Source: CAVEFW01 sp964579575
GTDB lineage: Bacteria > Actinomycetota > Coriobacteriia > Coriobacteriales > Eggerthellaceae
Direction: 5' to 3'
DNA: 53,057 nucleotides
Assembly: GCA_964579575.1 (NCBI GenBank)
Contig: CAZOGL010000007.1
Location: forward strand, 1-53,057
The notes beneath the pieces were generated by a model, which was given only the letters and a program-made list of their open reading frames with translations, did no database searches and was not told the origin of the DNA. A program made the translations under genes and the position numbers. Of the stretch, positions 26,057-34,464 are shown piece after piece (the first letter of the stretch is position 1; the number at the start of each line of letters is the position of its first letter).

Positions 26057-26989
26057 CTACTCCGCCCGAGGATGGGCATCGCGGTGGGCGTTGAGAAGAC
26101 GCGCCACGTCAAGGTGGGTATAAATTTGGGTCGTGGAAAGCTCGGCATGACCCAACAGCTCTTGGACCGTGCGCAAATCGGCACCGCCCGCAAGCATGTC
26201 GGTAGCGAAGCTGTGGCGCAAGGAGTGGGGTGTGATATCGTCGGGCAACCCCGCGAGGGCAACCGTCTCCTTGAACATCTTGCGAATCACATCCGCACTC
26301 ATCCCACGCCCGCGATTGGAGATGAAAAACAGGGGCGAGTCGAGGTCGCCGAGCAACGCCGGGCGTACGATTTGTGCATAGGCGCGCATGGCAGCAATCG
26401 CCTTGTCGTATAAGACGACGATGCGCTCCTTTGAGCCCTTGCCGAAGACGCGGGCCGATCCACCGTCGAAATCCACTCCCGCACACGTCAAGGAGGCAAC
26501 TTCGGCAATTCTGCATCCGGATGCGTACATGAACTCGAGTATCGCCTGGTCGCGCAAGTCCTCATTGGTTTGCTCGCGAGCATTTCCCGCAAGGTCAGTG
26601 GCCCCATGGACCGAAAGCAGAGCATCGATCTCGTCGGAGCGCAACGTGCGAGGCAGCCTTTTTGCCTTCTTGGGACTCGTGACCTCCTTGGCGGGGTTTG
26701 TCTCGGTATAGTCGCAAAGCTCCGCCCACCGATAGAACGAACGGATCGCGCTCAGATGGCGACCGATAGTCGTGTTCTCATAGTCTTGGTCGCTCAGGTA
26801 GGCGAGGTAGTGGCGGATGTCACGGCGCTTCGCATCGAACAGGTCCACCTCGTTGTCCGCCATCCACTCGACATAGGCGAACAGGTCGGTGCGGTAGGCA
26901 CGCACCGAGTGCTCGGACGCGTTCCGCTCATAACGCATGGAGGAACAAAACTCCTCGATTATCCGGTATGCCTTCCCTCCGTCGACCAT
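26057..26989 (-). CDS. xerC: Tyrosine recombinase XerC/XerD
   Basis: Site-specific recombinase resolving chromosome dimers at dif. 310 aa with the N-terminal core-binding domain and C-terminal catalytic domain. Arg160, Lys184, His255, Arg258 (HSLRH), His281 (LLGHAEL) and nucleophile Tyr290 (IYTH) are all present. Its location in a trmFO-dprA-comM cluster fits a housekeeping Xer rather than a phage or integron integrase; no attachment sites or mobile genes adjoin it. XerC versus XerD cannot be settled from this sequence. Confidence 0.9.
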   Translation of the reverse strand: MVDGGKAYRIIEEFCSSMRYERNASEHSVRAYRTDLFAYVEWMADNEVDLFDAKRRDIRHYLAYLSDQDYENTTIGRHLSAIRSFYRWAELCDYTETNPAKEVTSPKKAKRLPRTLRSDEIDALLSVHGATDLAGNAREQTNEDLRDQAILEFMYASGCRIAEVASLTCAGVDFDGGSARVFGKGSKERIVVLYDKAIAAMRAYAQIVRPALLGDLDSPLFFISNRGRGMSADVIRKMFKETVALAGLPDDITPHSLRHSFATDMLAGGADLRTVQELLGHAELSTTQIYTHLDVARLLNAHRDAHPRAE

Positions 26990-26995
26990 GGGATA

Positions 26996-28357
26996 TCACT
27001 GCACCGTCAAACCGCATTCGGCAAGGGCAGCCACATAACCCTCAAGGGCCTCCGCGCCGCGTTTCGCGTATGCCTCGTAGCGCTGTTGCTTTTGGCGGAT
27101 ATGTCTATCGAGGGGAACCATCATGCCGAAATTCACATGGGACGGTTGGTAGTCGACGGTCCCAACATCCGTCGCATACGCCAAGAGCGCGCCGAACACC
27201 GTCTCTTGGGGCAATGCCGGCGCCTCGACGCCGCGGGCCAGTGCAGCAACCGACAACGCGACATGAAGGCCTGAGCGAATAGCCTCGACATAGCCCTCCG
27301 TACCCGAAAGCTGACCTGCGACGAACACCGGCGCCACGCATCCCGCGTCCGCGGCACACCCAAGGCGAAGGGTGGGGTCAAGCAAGCTCGGGGCATCGAT
27401 GAAGGTGTTTCGATGCATGACGCCGTAACGAGCGAACTCGGCGTTCTCCAAACCGGGGATCGTGCGAAACACGCGACGCTGCTCGGGAAAGGTCAGATTG
27501 GTTTGGAACCCGACCAGGTTGTAACAAAGGCCATGGGCATCCTCGGCACGCAGCTGCAACGCCGCCCAAGGACGATGCCCCGTGGCGGGGTCGATAAGGC
27601 CCACTGGCTTTAGCGGCCCAAAACGCGGCGCATCACGTCCCGCACGTGCAATCTCCTCGATAGGTTGGCAGGCCTGGAACAAATCCTTCGACTCGAAATC
27701 CCGGGCGATGACTCGGTCGGCTTGAAGGAGCGCATCAATGAACGCCTCGTACTCCTCCTTGTTGAAGGGGGCGTTGACATAGTCGCCCGCGCCCTCTTCG
27801 TAGCGACTTTGCCTGAACAGGCGCTCCATGTCGAGAGAATCGGCCATCACGATGGGGGCAGCCGCATCATAGAAGGCCAAATGGGCGCGTCCTGTGACGG
27901 CTCCGAGAGAGGCAGCGAGCGCATCGGAGGTAAGGGGGCCAGTGGCCAGGATGAGGGCATCCACGCCCACAGACTCTTCGACAACGTCGCCCGCCTCGCG
28001 CCGGACGAGGGTGATATGGGAATCGCGTTCGATCATCGAAGTGACGTCGCGGGCGAAATCCTCGCGATTCACCGCAAGGGCGCCACCCGCGGGCACGGCG
28101 TTTCGCAAAGCCGCCTCGAACACCTTCGAGCCAAGCGCCGTCAACTCCCCCTTGAGCATACCGGCAGCGCTGGAGGGCTTCGTGGATTTCAGGGAGTTGG
28201 AACACACCAACTCGGCGCAGGCGCCCGTCTTGTGAACCGCGGTCCCCTTCTCGGGACGCATCTCCACGAGCTCCACCTCGATACCACGGGCACCGAGTTG
28301 CAAGGCAGCCTCGCTACCCGCAAGCCCCGCACCAATCACCCTCGCTTTGAATCCCAT
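26996..28357 (-). CDS. trmFO: Methylenetetrahydrofolate-tRNA-(uracil-5-)-methyltransferase TrmFO
   Basis: Flavoprotein that makes m5U54 in the tRNA T-loop using methylene-tetrahydrofolate. 453 aa from the ATG at 28357, chosen because the family begins a few residues before the VIGAGLAGSEAA flavin site; an ATG at 28408 would overlap dprA and has poor ribosome spacing. Further family blocks: LVEMRPEKGTAVHKTGACAE, VCSNSLKS, FCPxE-type substrate loop replaced here by APFNKEEYEAFIDALLQAD, and the C-terminal HVNFGMMVPLD. The stop lies 6 bp before xerC. Confidence 0.95.
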   Translation of the reverse strand: MGFKARVIGAGLAGSEAALQLGARGIEVELVEMRPEKGTAVHKTGACAELVCSNSLKSTKPSSAAGMLKGELTALGSKVFEAALRNAVPAGGALAVNREDFARDVTSMIERDSHITLVRREAGDVVEESVGVDALILATGPLTSDALAASLGAVTGRAHLAFYDAAAPIVMADSLDMERLFRQSRYEEGAGDYVNAPFNKEEYEAFIDALLQADRVIARDFESKDLFQACQPIEEIARAGRDAPRFGPLKPVGLIDPATGHRPWAALQLRAEDAHGLCYNLVGFQTNLTFPEQRRVFRTIPGLENAEFARYGVMHRNTFIDAPSLLDPTLRLGCAADAGCVAPVFVAGQLSGTEGYVEAIRSGLHVALSVAALARGVEAPALPQETVFGALLAYATDVGTVDYQPSHVNFGMMVPLDRHIRQKQQRYEAYAKRGAEALEGYVAALAECGLTVQ

Positions 28358-28388
28358 ATGCCGCGCTTTCTCATCCTGCAGCAACGCC

Positions 28389-29453
28389 TTATTTGACGCG
28401 TGCCGCATACCTCCCGTCGGGCAGACGCACTGCCAAACCTTCTCGCTCGTATTTTCCCATCTGGAAGGCTACCTGCGCAAGCGCATTGCCGAACTCGGAC
28501 GAGGTATTCCCCACTAATGCGCACAACTCCTCCAAACTCGTAGGCCGGGCGGATATGGCAGCGAGCAAAGGATCGCGTAGCTGGGATGCGTCTGGAGGGC
28601 CGACCTTGTCCAAACCTCTCACCACCTCTTGCTTGAGACACCCATACACCGCAAAGAGAATGTCTTGGAAAGAGTCGTCGTCGACAACAGGCGTCGCACC
28701 CTGGTACAGCAGCCTGTTCGCCCCGCGGGAAGAGGCCGACGTGATCGCACCTGGCACCACGAGCACCTCCTTCGAGGCGTTCAGCGCCTCATCGGCCGTG
28801 GAGAAGGTTCCCGAGGGTAATCCCGCCTCCACGATCAGCGTGGCGCGTGCGAGACCTGCTATGAGGCGATTGCGCTCCCTGAAGGAATGAGGCAGGGCGG
28901 GATATCCCCACTCGTGCTCGGAAACCACCGCGCCATGGGTGTTGATGATTTGTTGGAACAGGTCATAGTTCTCCGCAGGGTATATCTGATCGCATCCTCC
29001 CCCGAGAAAGGCGACCGTCGGCGCACCTTCACGGAGAGCCGCGTAATGGGCCGCGCTGTCACACCCGCGTGCGCCCCCCGAGATGATGACGATGCCTGCA
29101 CGCGCGGCAAGGGAGGCAAAACGCTTGGCACACTCCCGTCCGTACGGTGTCGCTTTGCGCGCCCCCACCACCGCCAAGCCCTCTTGCAAAGCACCAGGGT
29201 CTCCGATGCCGAAAAGACGCTTCGGGGGACGAGAGATGCAGCGCAACGCCTCAGGGTAACCCTCGTCCTCCGGGGAAATCTCGAAACGGGGTCCTTGAAG
29301 GCGTGGCCCTTGGTAGGAGGAGAATCCCGCCCTCTTGTGTGCGCGCCGCGCGGCACCCTCGCTCAATGCCGGACCCACCGGCACCTCGCGGGACACCGAG
29401 ACCGAGGATGTCTCCAAACGCTCTTTGCTTCCGCACTGTCCGCTACCGCTCAT
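28389..29453 (-). CDS. dprA: DNA processing protein DprA/Smf
   Basis: Binds incoming single-stranded DNA and loads RecA in natural transformation. 354 aa. The conserved Rossmann-like domain spans about 75-285: VVGARKATPYGRECA, IISGGARGCDSAAHYAAL, FLGGGCDQIYPAENYDLF, and SGTFSTADEALNASKEVLVVPG. A C-terminal winged-helix-like domain follows. The N-terminal 50 residues are basic and poorly conserved. The ATG has GGAG upstream within a 28-bp repeat. Together with comM it hints at competence ability, though both genes are also kept in non-competent species. Confidence 0.95.
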   Translation of the reverse strand: MSGSGQCGSKERLETSSVSVSREVPVGPALSEGAARRAHKRAGFSSYQGPRLQGPRFEISPEDEGYPEALRCISRPPKRLFGIGDPGALQEGLAVVGARKATPYGRECAKRFASLAARAGIVIISGGARGCDSAAHYAALREGAPTVAFLGGGCDQIYPAENYDLFQQIINTHGAVVSEHEWGYPALPHSFRERNRLIAGLARATLIVEAGLPSGTFSTADEALNASKEVLVVPGAITSASSRGANRLLYQGATPVVDDDSFQDILFAVYGCLKQEVVRGLDKVGPPDASQLRDPLLAAISARPTSLEELCALVGNTSSEFGNALAQVAFQMGKYEREGLAVRLPDGRYAARVK

Positions 29454-29530
29454 GGATAATCTCCTCTCCCGTTATCGCTCATGGGCAAACCCCTCTCCCG
29501 TTATCGCTCATGGACAAGCCCCTCTCCGCC
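29440..29530. repeat. 28-29 bp tandem repeat spanning the comM end and dprA start
   Basis: Copies of cctctcccgttatcgctcat + ggrcaarcc lie between dprA and comM. Each carries a minus-strand GAGAGG and ATGAGC, so the dprA ribosome site and start codon are reiterated. The last copy merges with the final codons and TAA stop of comM. Confidence 0.85.
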
Positions 29531-31021
29531 ATCTCGCATGCGCAAGACCATGGCCTCACACAGGAACTCTTGGTGCACGCGCTCGCTTTGAGCCAGGTCA
29601 GCGATGGTTCGCGAGAGCGCAAGGGTGCGCATGATGGCGCGTCCGCTCAAGTGACTCGCGATGACCGACTCCTCGAAAAACCTCAAATCGTCCTCATCGA
29701 TCCGACAACATTGTTTCAACCGCTCCGTGGGCCCGAGCCCTGCCTTGACGGGATAGCGCGCCTCGCGCCACGAACGAAACTCGCGGGCCGCAAGGACCCC
29801 TTCCCGCAACGATTGGGAGCTCGTTCCCGTTCCAGTACGCAGGACCTCTGCCGTCGAAAGGCGATTGACGCGCAGGTGGATGTCGATACGATCCATGATC
29901 GGACCGCCGATTCTGCTTTGATAGGTGTTGATTTGGGGGATGGTGCAACGACAGACATGCTCATCATCCCCATAGTATCCGCAAGGACAGGGGTTCGACG
30001 CAGCCACCAAAGCGAACCGCGCCGGGAAGCGACACGACCCGTCCGCTCGCGTCAAGATCACCTCACCGGACTCGAGAGGTTGACGAATACCCTGCAACAC
30101 CGCAGAGCGAAACTCAGCCAACTCGTCGAGGAACAAAACCCCGTTGTGGGCCAAGGTCACCTCTCCCGGCCTCATAGGATTACCACCACCTACAAGACCT
30201 GGGAGGGTTGCCGAGTGGTGGGGCTTGCGGAAGGGTCTCACCCCGTTGAGAATCCCCTCGATAGGTTCCTTCGCAACGGAGTGTATGACCGCGGTCTCAA
30301 TGCGCTCGCGCTCGTCAAGGGGCGGCAAGATCGAGGGAAGACGCGAGGCGAGCATGGTCTTGCCCGAACCAGGCGGTCCCATCATGAGCAGGCCATGCCC
30401 GCCCGCGGCAGCTACCTGTAGCGCCCGCTTCGCCACATCGTGTCCCGCTATGTCCTTGAAATCAGCCGTGGAAGTCTTTGGCGCCTTTGCCGCGCGCGCC
30501 TGTGGATCGAGCTCCTCTTGTCGAAAAGACGAGAGGGTCGCCACCCCGTAGGCATCCAACCCGTCGATCGCCACCAGTCCCTCGGCAAGAGGAGCGCATA
30601 CGAAATCCTCTCCCAAGCTTCGCGCACAAAGGGCGTAGGCCAAAAGCCCCGGGACCGCACGCACCTCGCCGTCAAGAGACAACTCCCCCACTAACATCTT
30701 GTGCTCAACCATGGCAGGGTTTATCTGGCTTGTGGCGGCAAGCAAGGCCACCGCGATAGGCAAATCGAACCCCGACCCGCTCTTTTTTAGGGACCCGGGC
30801 GCGAGGTTGACGACGACCTTCTCCCTCGGCATGGAAAACCCACAAGCACGAGATGCCGCCCTGATTCGCTCGCACGCCTCCTTGATTGCGGCGTCGGGCA
30901 TGCCGACAATATGGAAGCCTGGCAACCCTTGGGACACGACGACCTCGACCGTGACCGGCACCGCCTCCACGCCACGAAGCGTGGCTCCTCGCACGGCAAA
31001 CCGCCCGTATCGTTGTGCCAT
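29501..31021 (-). CDS. comM: YifB/ComM-like Mg-chelatase family AAA ATPase
   Basis: AAA+ protein related to ComM, a branch-migration helicase used when integrating transformed DNA. 506 aa from the ATG at 31021, the usual length. N-terminal Lon-like ChlI domain (GLPGFHIVGMPDAAIKEA), Walker A GPPGSGKTM near residue 228, Walker B FLDELAEF, sensor region AASNPCPCGY with a CPCGYYGD...CRC zinc-type cluster, and a C-terminal Mg-chelatase domain. It starts 4 bp after yraN and precedes dprA, a classic yraN-comM-dprA order. Confidence 0.95.
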   Translation of the reverse strand: MAQRYGRFAVRGATLRGVEAVPVTVEVVVSQGLPGFHIVGMPDAAIKEACERIRAASRACGFSMPREKVVVNLAPGSLKKSGSGFDLPIAVALLAATSQINPAMVEHKMLVGELSLDGEVRAVPGLLAYALCARSLGEDFVCAPLAEGLVAIDGLDAYGVATLSSFRQEELDPQARAAKAPKTSTADFKDIAGHDVAKRALQVAAAGGHGLLMMGPPGSGKTMLASRLPSILPPLDERERIETAVIHSVAKEPIEGILNGVRPFRKPHHSATLPGLVGGGNPMRPGEVTLAHNGVLFLDELAEFRSAVLQGIRQPLESGEVILTRADGSCRFPARFALVAASNPCPCGYYGDDEHVCRCTIPQINTYQSRIGGPIMDRIDIHLRVNRLSTAEVLRTGTGTSSQSLREGVLAAREFRSWREARYPVKAGLGPTERLKQCCRIDEDDLRFFEESVIASHLSGRAIMRTLALSRTIADLAQSERVHQEFLCEAMVLRMRDGGEGLVHER

Positions 31022-31025
31022 GACC

Positions 31026-31457
31026 TCACACAACTCCCCACGCGTTGATGTGGTGTCGGACGAGGGCACGATCTGTTGCGATCACCAAGATCGCGATGAT
31101 ATCGAAGCGTATTGCGACCTCCGAGGTATCGTTGTCCCTGAGATATGCCGCTGCGATACGCTCGTAGCGCTTGCGCTTCTCCGGCCCCACCGCCTCCTCT
31201 GGCAAGCCGAGCTGCTCATCGGTACGGGTCTTCACCTCTACAAACACAATCGCCGTCTCGTTGCGCGCAATGATGTCCGCCTCACCGAACTCGCAGGTCC
31301 AGTTTCTCTCGAGGATGTCATAACCGCGTCGCTCGAGAAATCGTGCAGCGGCATCCTCACCGCGCCGTCCAATTTCATGATTGTGGCTTAGTTCCTTCTT
31401 CTCCTCGCCGCTTTGCTCAACCTTCTCATCAACGTTGCAATCGGTTGTTCCCGTCAT
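31026..31457 (-). CDS. yraN: YraN/UPF0102 family endonuclease-like protein
   Basis: Small Holliday-junction-resolvase-like fold, no proven role. 143 aa. Core motifs GRRGEDAAARFLERRGYDILERN, FGEADIIA and VFVEVKTR give the predicted nuclease Glu, Asp and Glu-X-Lys. Residues 1-27 are a charged extension. GGAAGGTGG lies upstream of the ATG. Operon-linked to comM and dprA. Confidence 0.92.
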   Translation of the reverse strand: MTGTTDCNVDEKVEQSGEEKKELSHNHEIGRRGEDAAARFLERRGYDILERNWTCEFGEADIIARNETAIVFVEVKTRTDEQLGLPEEAVGPEKRKRYERIAAAYLRDNDTSEVAIRFDIIAILVIATDRALVRHHINAWGVV

Positions 31458-31778
31458 GGGCCCCCACCTTCCTTTCCGCTCATCGGGATCTGGCAGCCTA
31501 ATTTGGCTGTCCGCGATGATGGTAGGTTGGCGTTGTCAGGCAAAGCGGGTATCATCTGCGCGATTCTTGCCGCACTCCATCCCCGAACCGGCCAGATTTT
31601 TCACCCGTCATCTGTACGGCTTTTGTCCCTGTTTTGTCCGGTTTGCTCCCCAAGAGCCATCCCCAAAAACAACCGCCTTGTGCCCCATTTGTCTTCAAGC
31701 GGGGCAAACGAAAACAAGACGCGTCGATGCGTCAGTCGAAAACTTTGTGGAAAGGGGTCGGGTGGGCGTTGTTAAAAA
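31458..31778. other. Intergenic region without a recognised gene
   Basis: Spacer of 321 bp between rnhB and yraN. Short frames exist but lack family resemblance and ribosome sites. Repeated GGACAAAA-type words occur near 31625-31660 (minus strand). I see no tRNA, terminator or clear promoter. Confidence 0.5.
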
Positions 31779-32567
31779 CTAAAACAGCGTCTCCTGCATG
31801 AGATTGGAGCAAAACGAAACACGGTGGTATGGCGTCAGACCATAGGTTTTGATTGCCTCGATATGGGCCGCGCTTCCATACCCCTTGCATCCATCCCACC
31901 CATATGCTGGATATTCCTTCGCAAGCTCGCACATAAGGTCGTCTCGGGCAACCTTTGCGACAATGGAAGCCGCAGCGATGCTGGCGCACTTTCCGTCGCC
32001 CTTGACGACATTGATTTCACGGGGATCCATGTGTAACGCGACGCCGTCCAAAAGGACAACATCGGGCACAACACCCAAAGCCTCAATCTCGCGAATCGCC
32101 TTTTGGAAGGCTGACACAAGGCACTTTCCGATTCCGCGCGTATCAATCTCAGCTGGTTGGATATAGACAACGGCACAAGCGAGAGCACAAGCGCGCACCT
32201 CCTCGGCGATACGTCGGCGCTCTACGGGCGTGACCTGCTTCGAGTCGTTGAGCCCAACGATGCGCACATCGGGAGGAAGCACGACGGCGCCAACCGCCAA
32301 GGGACCTGCAAGAGAACCGCGACCCACCTCATCAAGGCCGACGATGACACCTCCGCCACGCGTGGCTGCAAGCTCCTCTTGGTAGGCGAACATCCCCTCA
32401 AGGCGCGCGTTTTCCGCCGCCTCGGCCTGGATGCGTCTACGGGCAACCTGCAACGCTTGGACAACACCTTTGCGCGTATCGGCGACAAGAGAGCGCTCCA
32501 ACGCCGCCAACTCGTCCGCGTCGGCAACTTGGAGCATCGCCTTGATCTCTGAAACCGTAGTTCCCAT
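31779..32567 (-). CDS. rnhB: Ribonuclease HII
   Basis: Removes RNA from RNA-DNA hybrids and misincorporated ribonucleotides. 262 aa from the ATG at 32567. The catalytic block GLDEVGRGSLAGPLAVGAVVL, the GLNDSKQVTPVERR region, LLDGVALH, VVKGDGKCASIAAASIVAKVARD and the C-terminal GYGSAAH are intact. A helical N-terminal extension of about 75 residues precedes the catalytic domain, longer than in short RNases HII but seen in Gram-positive members. Confidence 0.95.
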   Translation of the reverse strand: MGTTVSEIKAMLQVADADELAALERSLVADTRKGVVQALQVARRRIQAEAAENARLEGMFAYQEELAATRGGGVIVGLDEVGRGSLAGPLAVGAVVLPPDVRIVGLNDSKQVTPVERRRIAEEVRACALACAVVYIQPAEIDTRGIGKCLVSAFQKAIREIEALGVVPDVVLLDGVALHMDPREINVVKGDGKCASIAAASIVAKVARDDLMCELAKEYPAYGWDGCKGYGSAAHIEAIKTYGLTPYHRVSFCSNLMQETLF

Positions 32568-32751
32568 CTGTCGTCTTCCTCTCGCTCGTGAACCTTTCAT
32601 AGGCTACCACAGGGCAAAGCGATTGGCCCCGTTGGACGAGGGACCACGCGCACCCGACCTAATAACACCCCGATGCAACAACGTAGCCACGCCCGCCCGA
32701 CCCAAAACGGCATGCGCGCCCAACCCCAAGCAACATCCCGCCCGCAGGCAT

Positions 32752-32782
32752 TAAAAAAACCGCCCCCGAAGAGGCGGTTTGC
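32752..32782 (-). terminator. Rho-independent terminator of rplS
   Basis: Minus strand: AAACCGCCtc-TTCG-ggGGCGGTTTTTTT, an 8-bp-plus stem on a UUCG tetraloop with a long U tract, 21 bp past the rplS stop. Confidence 0.95.
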
Positions 32783-32803
32783 ATTCCATTCGAAACACAA
32801 GGA

Positions 32804-33148
32804 CTAGCGATAAGCCTTCTCCTTGATCTTGGCAGCCTTGCCAACCTTGTTGCGGAGGTAGTAAAGCTTCGCGCGCTTGACATCGCCGTGACGGACAACC
32901 TCGATCTTCTCAATCTTGGGAGAGTGGACCGGGAAGGTACGCTCAACACCGACAGAGAAGCTAATCTTGCGAACCGTGAAGGTCTCGCGGCAAGATGCAC
33001 CGTGGCGACGGATAACAACACCCTGGAACACCTGGATACGCTCGCGGTTACCCTCGGTAATGCGATAGTGAACCTTAACCGTGTCACCGACGTGGAACTC
33101 GGCGACTTCCTTGATCTGCTGCTGCTCGATGGCGCGAATGATATCCAT
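32804..33148 (-). CDS. rplS: 50S ribosomal protein L19
   Basis: Ribosomal protein at the 30S-50S interface. 114 aa from the ATG at 33148, with AAGGAAA upstream. Family blocks FHVGDTVKVHYRI, QVFQGVVIRRHG, FTVRKISFSVGVERTFPVHSP and RRAKLYYLR-like (KRAKLYYLRNKVGKAAKIKE) are complete. It has its own promoter and terminator, so it is probably monocistronic here rather than following trmD. Confidence 0.98.
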   Translation of the reverse strand: MDIIRAIEQQQIKEVAEFHVGDTVKVHYRITEGNRERIQVFQGVVIRRHGASCRETFTVRKISFSVGVERTFPVHSPKIEKIEVVRHGDVKRAKLYYLRNKVGKAAKIKEKAYR

Positions 33149-33189
33149 TTTCCGTTTCCTTCTTATATATATACCCACAATTACTTGTT

Positions 33190-33208
33190 AATCGCTTTGG
33201 ACGCGATT
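33190..33208 (-). promoter_or_regulatory. Hairpin in the rplS leader
   Basis: AATCGC-gtccaaa-GCGATT, 6-bp perfect arms, starts a few bases after the expected transcription start and about 40 bases before the start codon. It could be an autoregulatory element; no match to a named leader can be shown by eye. Confidence 0.4.
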
Positions 33209-33212
33209 TGAT

Positions 33213-33241
33213 AGTGTACTGCAAAGTTTTGCGGCACGCAA
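33213..33241 (-). promoter_or_regulatory. rplS promoter
   Basis: -35 TTGCGT (33236-33241), 17-bp spacer, -10 TACACT (33213-33218) on the minus strand. Confidence 0.7.
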
Positions 33242-33305
33242 GGGCAAATCCGCATGTTCTGGGCAAGTTTTTGGAAGCCCACCGCCACGCTCTCAGCGAA
33301 GAAAG

Positions 33306-34364
33306 TTACCGGGCTACGATAGCGCAAAGTCGCTCAATCGCATAGATGTATATCTTGGTTGCCTGTCGCAACAACGCCTCGCTGACCGCCTCGTCCGGAC
33401 CGTGCATTCCTCCCGCCCATGCAGGCGTATCTTCCCAAGGCTTCTCGACGCCAAAACTCACCGCGCGGCTGAACTTACGGGCATAGGTGCCACCGCCCAT
33501 GGTGAAGGGCTTGGCATCCTCCCCTGTCACCTCGTTGTACACATCGATAAGCGCCTTGACCTCGGGAGCGTCATGCCCCGCCAAGAACGGCTCCACCTCA
33601 CTTATCACCGAAAGCTCGATGGCGTGCTCGGAGGCCTTTTCGCGAACCGTGCGCTCCAACGTCGCCACATCGGTGGTCGTCGGGAAGCGGGAATCCACCA
33701 AAAGGGTGAGGCGGCCTTCCTCCATGGCAATCACGGAGCCGACTGCGGTCAGGGCGCCAAAGTCGTCATCCTCACAATCGATGCCCCATCCCGTTGCGTG
33801 CCAGTCATCGATAAGCGCAATGGCGAACTGGAAAAACGTCGTCTCGATCTCCCCGACGAGATGCTCATCGAGAAGGTAGTGACACAGGATGCCGTTGGCG
33901 TTGACGCCGAGCTCGGGCGTACTTGCATGGGCGCTCTTGCCCGTAGCGTCGATGCGCACCAAGGTATCGCCCACACAACCAAGCTCACGCGCTTGGTCGT
34001 CCTCGACCGGGCTGACCGTGATACCCTCAGGTCGGGACAACGCCATCGGGTCCCTGTCCTGACCCAGACGTACAATCGCGCCCGCGACGCCGGGAACCGC
34101 GTTGGCCACCGTGCCGCCCCACAAGCTCACAAGGGAGGTCTCGCCGAGAGGAGCGCTTGAAATCTTCGCGCCCCACATGCCCTTCTCGCCATAGCACACC
34201 GGAAACTCGGCGTCGGGCGTGAACAGAAACGTCGGGTCCTCGTAGCGCTCGCGATAGTACGGCACATCACCCATGCCGTTTTCCTCGTTCGCGCCAAAGA
34301 TAATGCGCACCGTCGCGGGAAGCATCTCCCCCCGCTCCTTCCAAAATCGCATGGCGTGGAGCGC
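33306..34364 (-). CDS. M20 family (PepV/Sapep-like) dipeptidase, 5' end lost in gap
   Basis: Zinc-dependent cytoplasmic dipeptidase. About 352 C-terminal residues are visible. IIFGANEENGMGD contains the Glu-Glu pair of the M20 catalytic site, and the dimerisation/lid domain and C-terminal GGGTYARKF, MHGPDEAV motifs are present. PepV-type enzymes are about 460 aa, so roughly 110 N-terminal residues, including the first metal ligands (His-x-Asp), must fall inside the gap at 34365-34464. This exceeds what 100 bp can hold, so the real gap is larger. The frame is continuous up to the gap. It lies downstream of a MocR regulator that may control it. Confidence 0.85.
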   Translation of the reverse strand, partial: ALHAMRFWKERGEMLPATVRIIFGANEENGMGDVPYYRERYEDPTFLFTPDAEFPVCYGEKGMWGAKISSAPLGETSLVSLWGGTVANAVPGVAGAIVRLGQDRDPMALSRPEGITVSPVEDDQARELGCVGDTLVRIDATGKSAHASTPELGVNANGILCHYLLDEHLVGEIETTFFQFAIALIDDWHATGWGIDCEDDDFGALTAVGSVIAMEEGRLTLLVDSRFPTTTDVATLERTVREKASEHAIELSVISEVEPFLAGHDAPEVKALIDVYNEVTGEDAKPFTMGGGTYARKFSRAVSFGVEKPWEDTPAWAGGMHGPDEAVSEALLRQATKIYIYAIERLCAIVAR

Positions 34365-34464
34365 NNNNNNNNNNNNNNNNNNNNNNNNNNNNNNNNNNNN
34401 NNNNNNNNNNNNNNNNNNNNNNNNNNNNNNNNNNNNNNNNNNNNNNNNNNNNNNNNNNNNNNNN
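34365..34464. other. Scaffold gap of 100 N between dipeptidase and MocR genes
   Basis: Exactly 100 N. On its right flank ccctctcaggcgcaa + ccctctcaggcagg is a 15-bp direct repeat, suggesting another array. Missing coding sequence on the left requires over 300 bp. Confidence 0.97.

Noticed and set aside
26057..26989. Phage or integron integrase
   Set aside because: Housekeeping XerC context, no att-like repeats or mobile genes nearby.
31458..31778. Structured RNA gene such as RNase P RNA, tmRNA or 6S RNA
   Set aside because: No matching conserved blocks, no terminator and no clear promoter were found.
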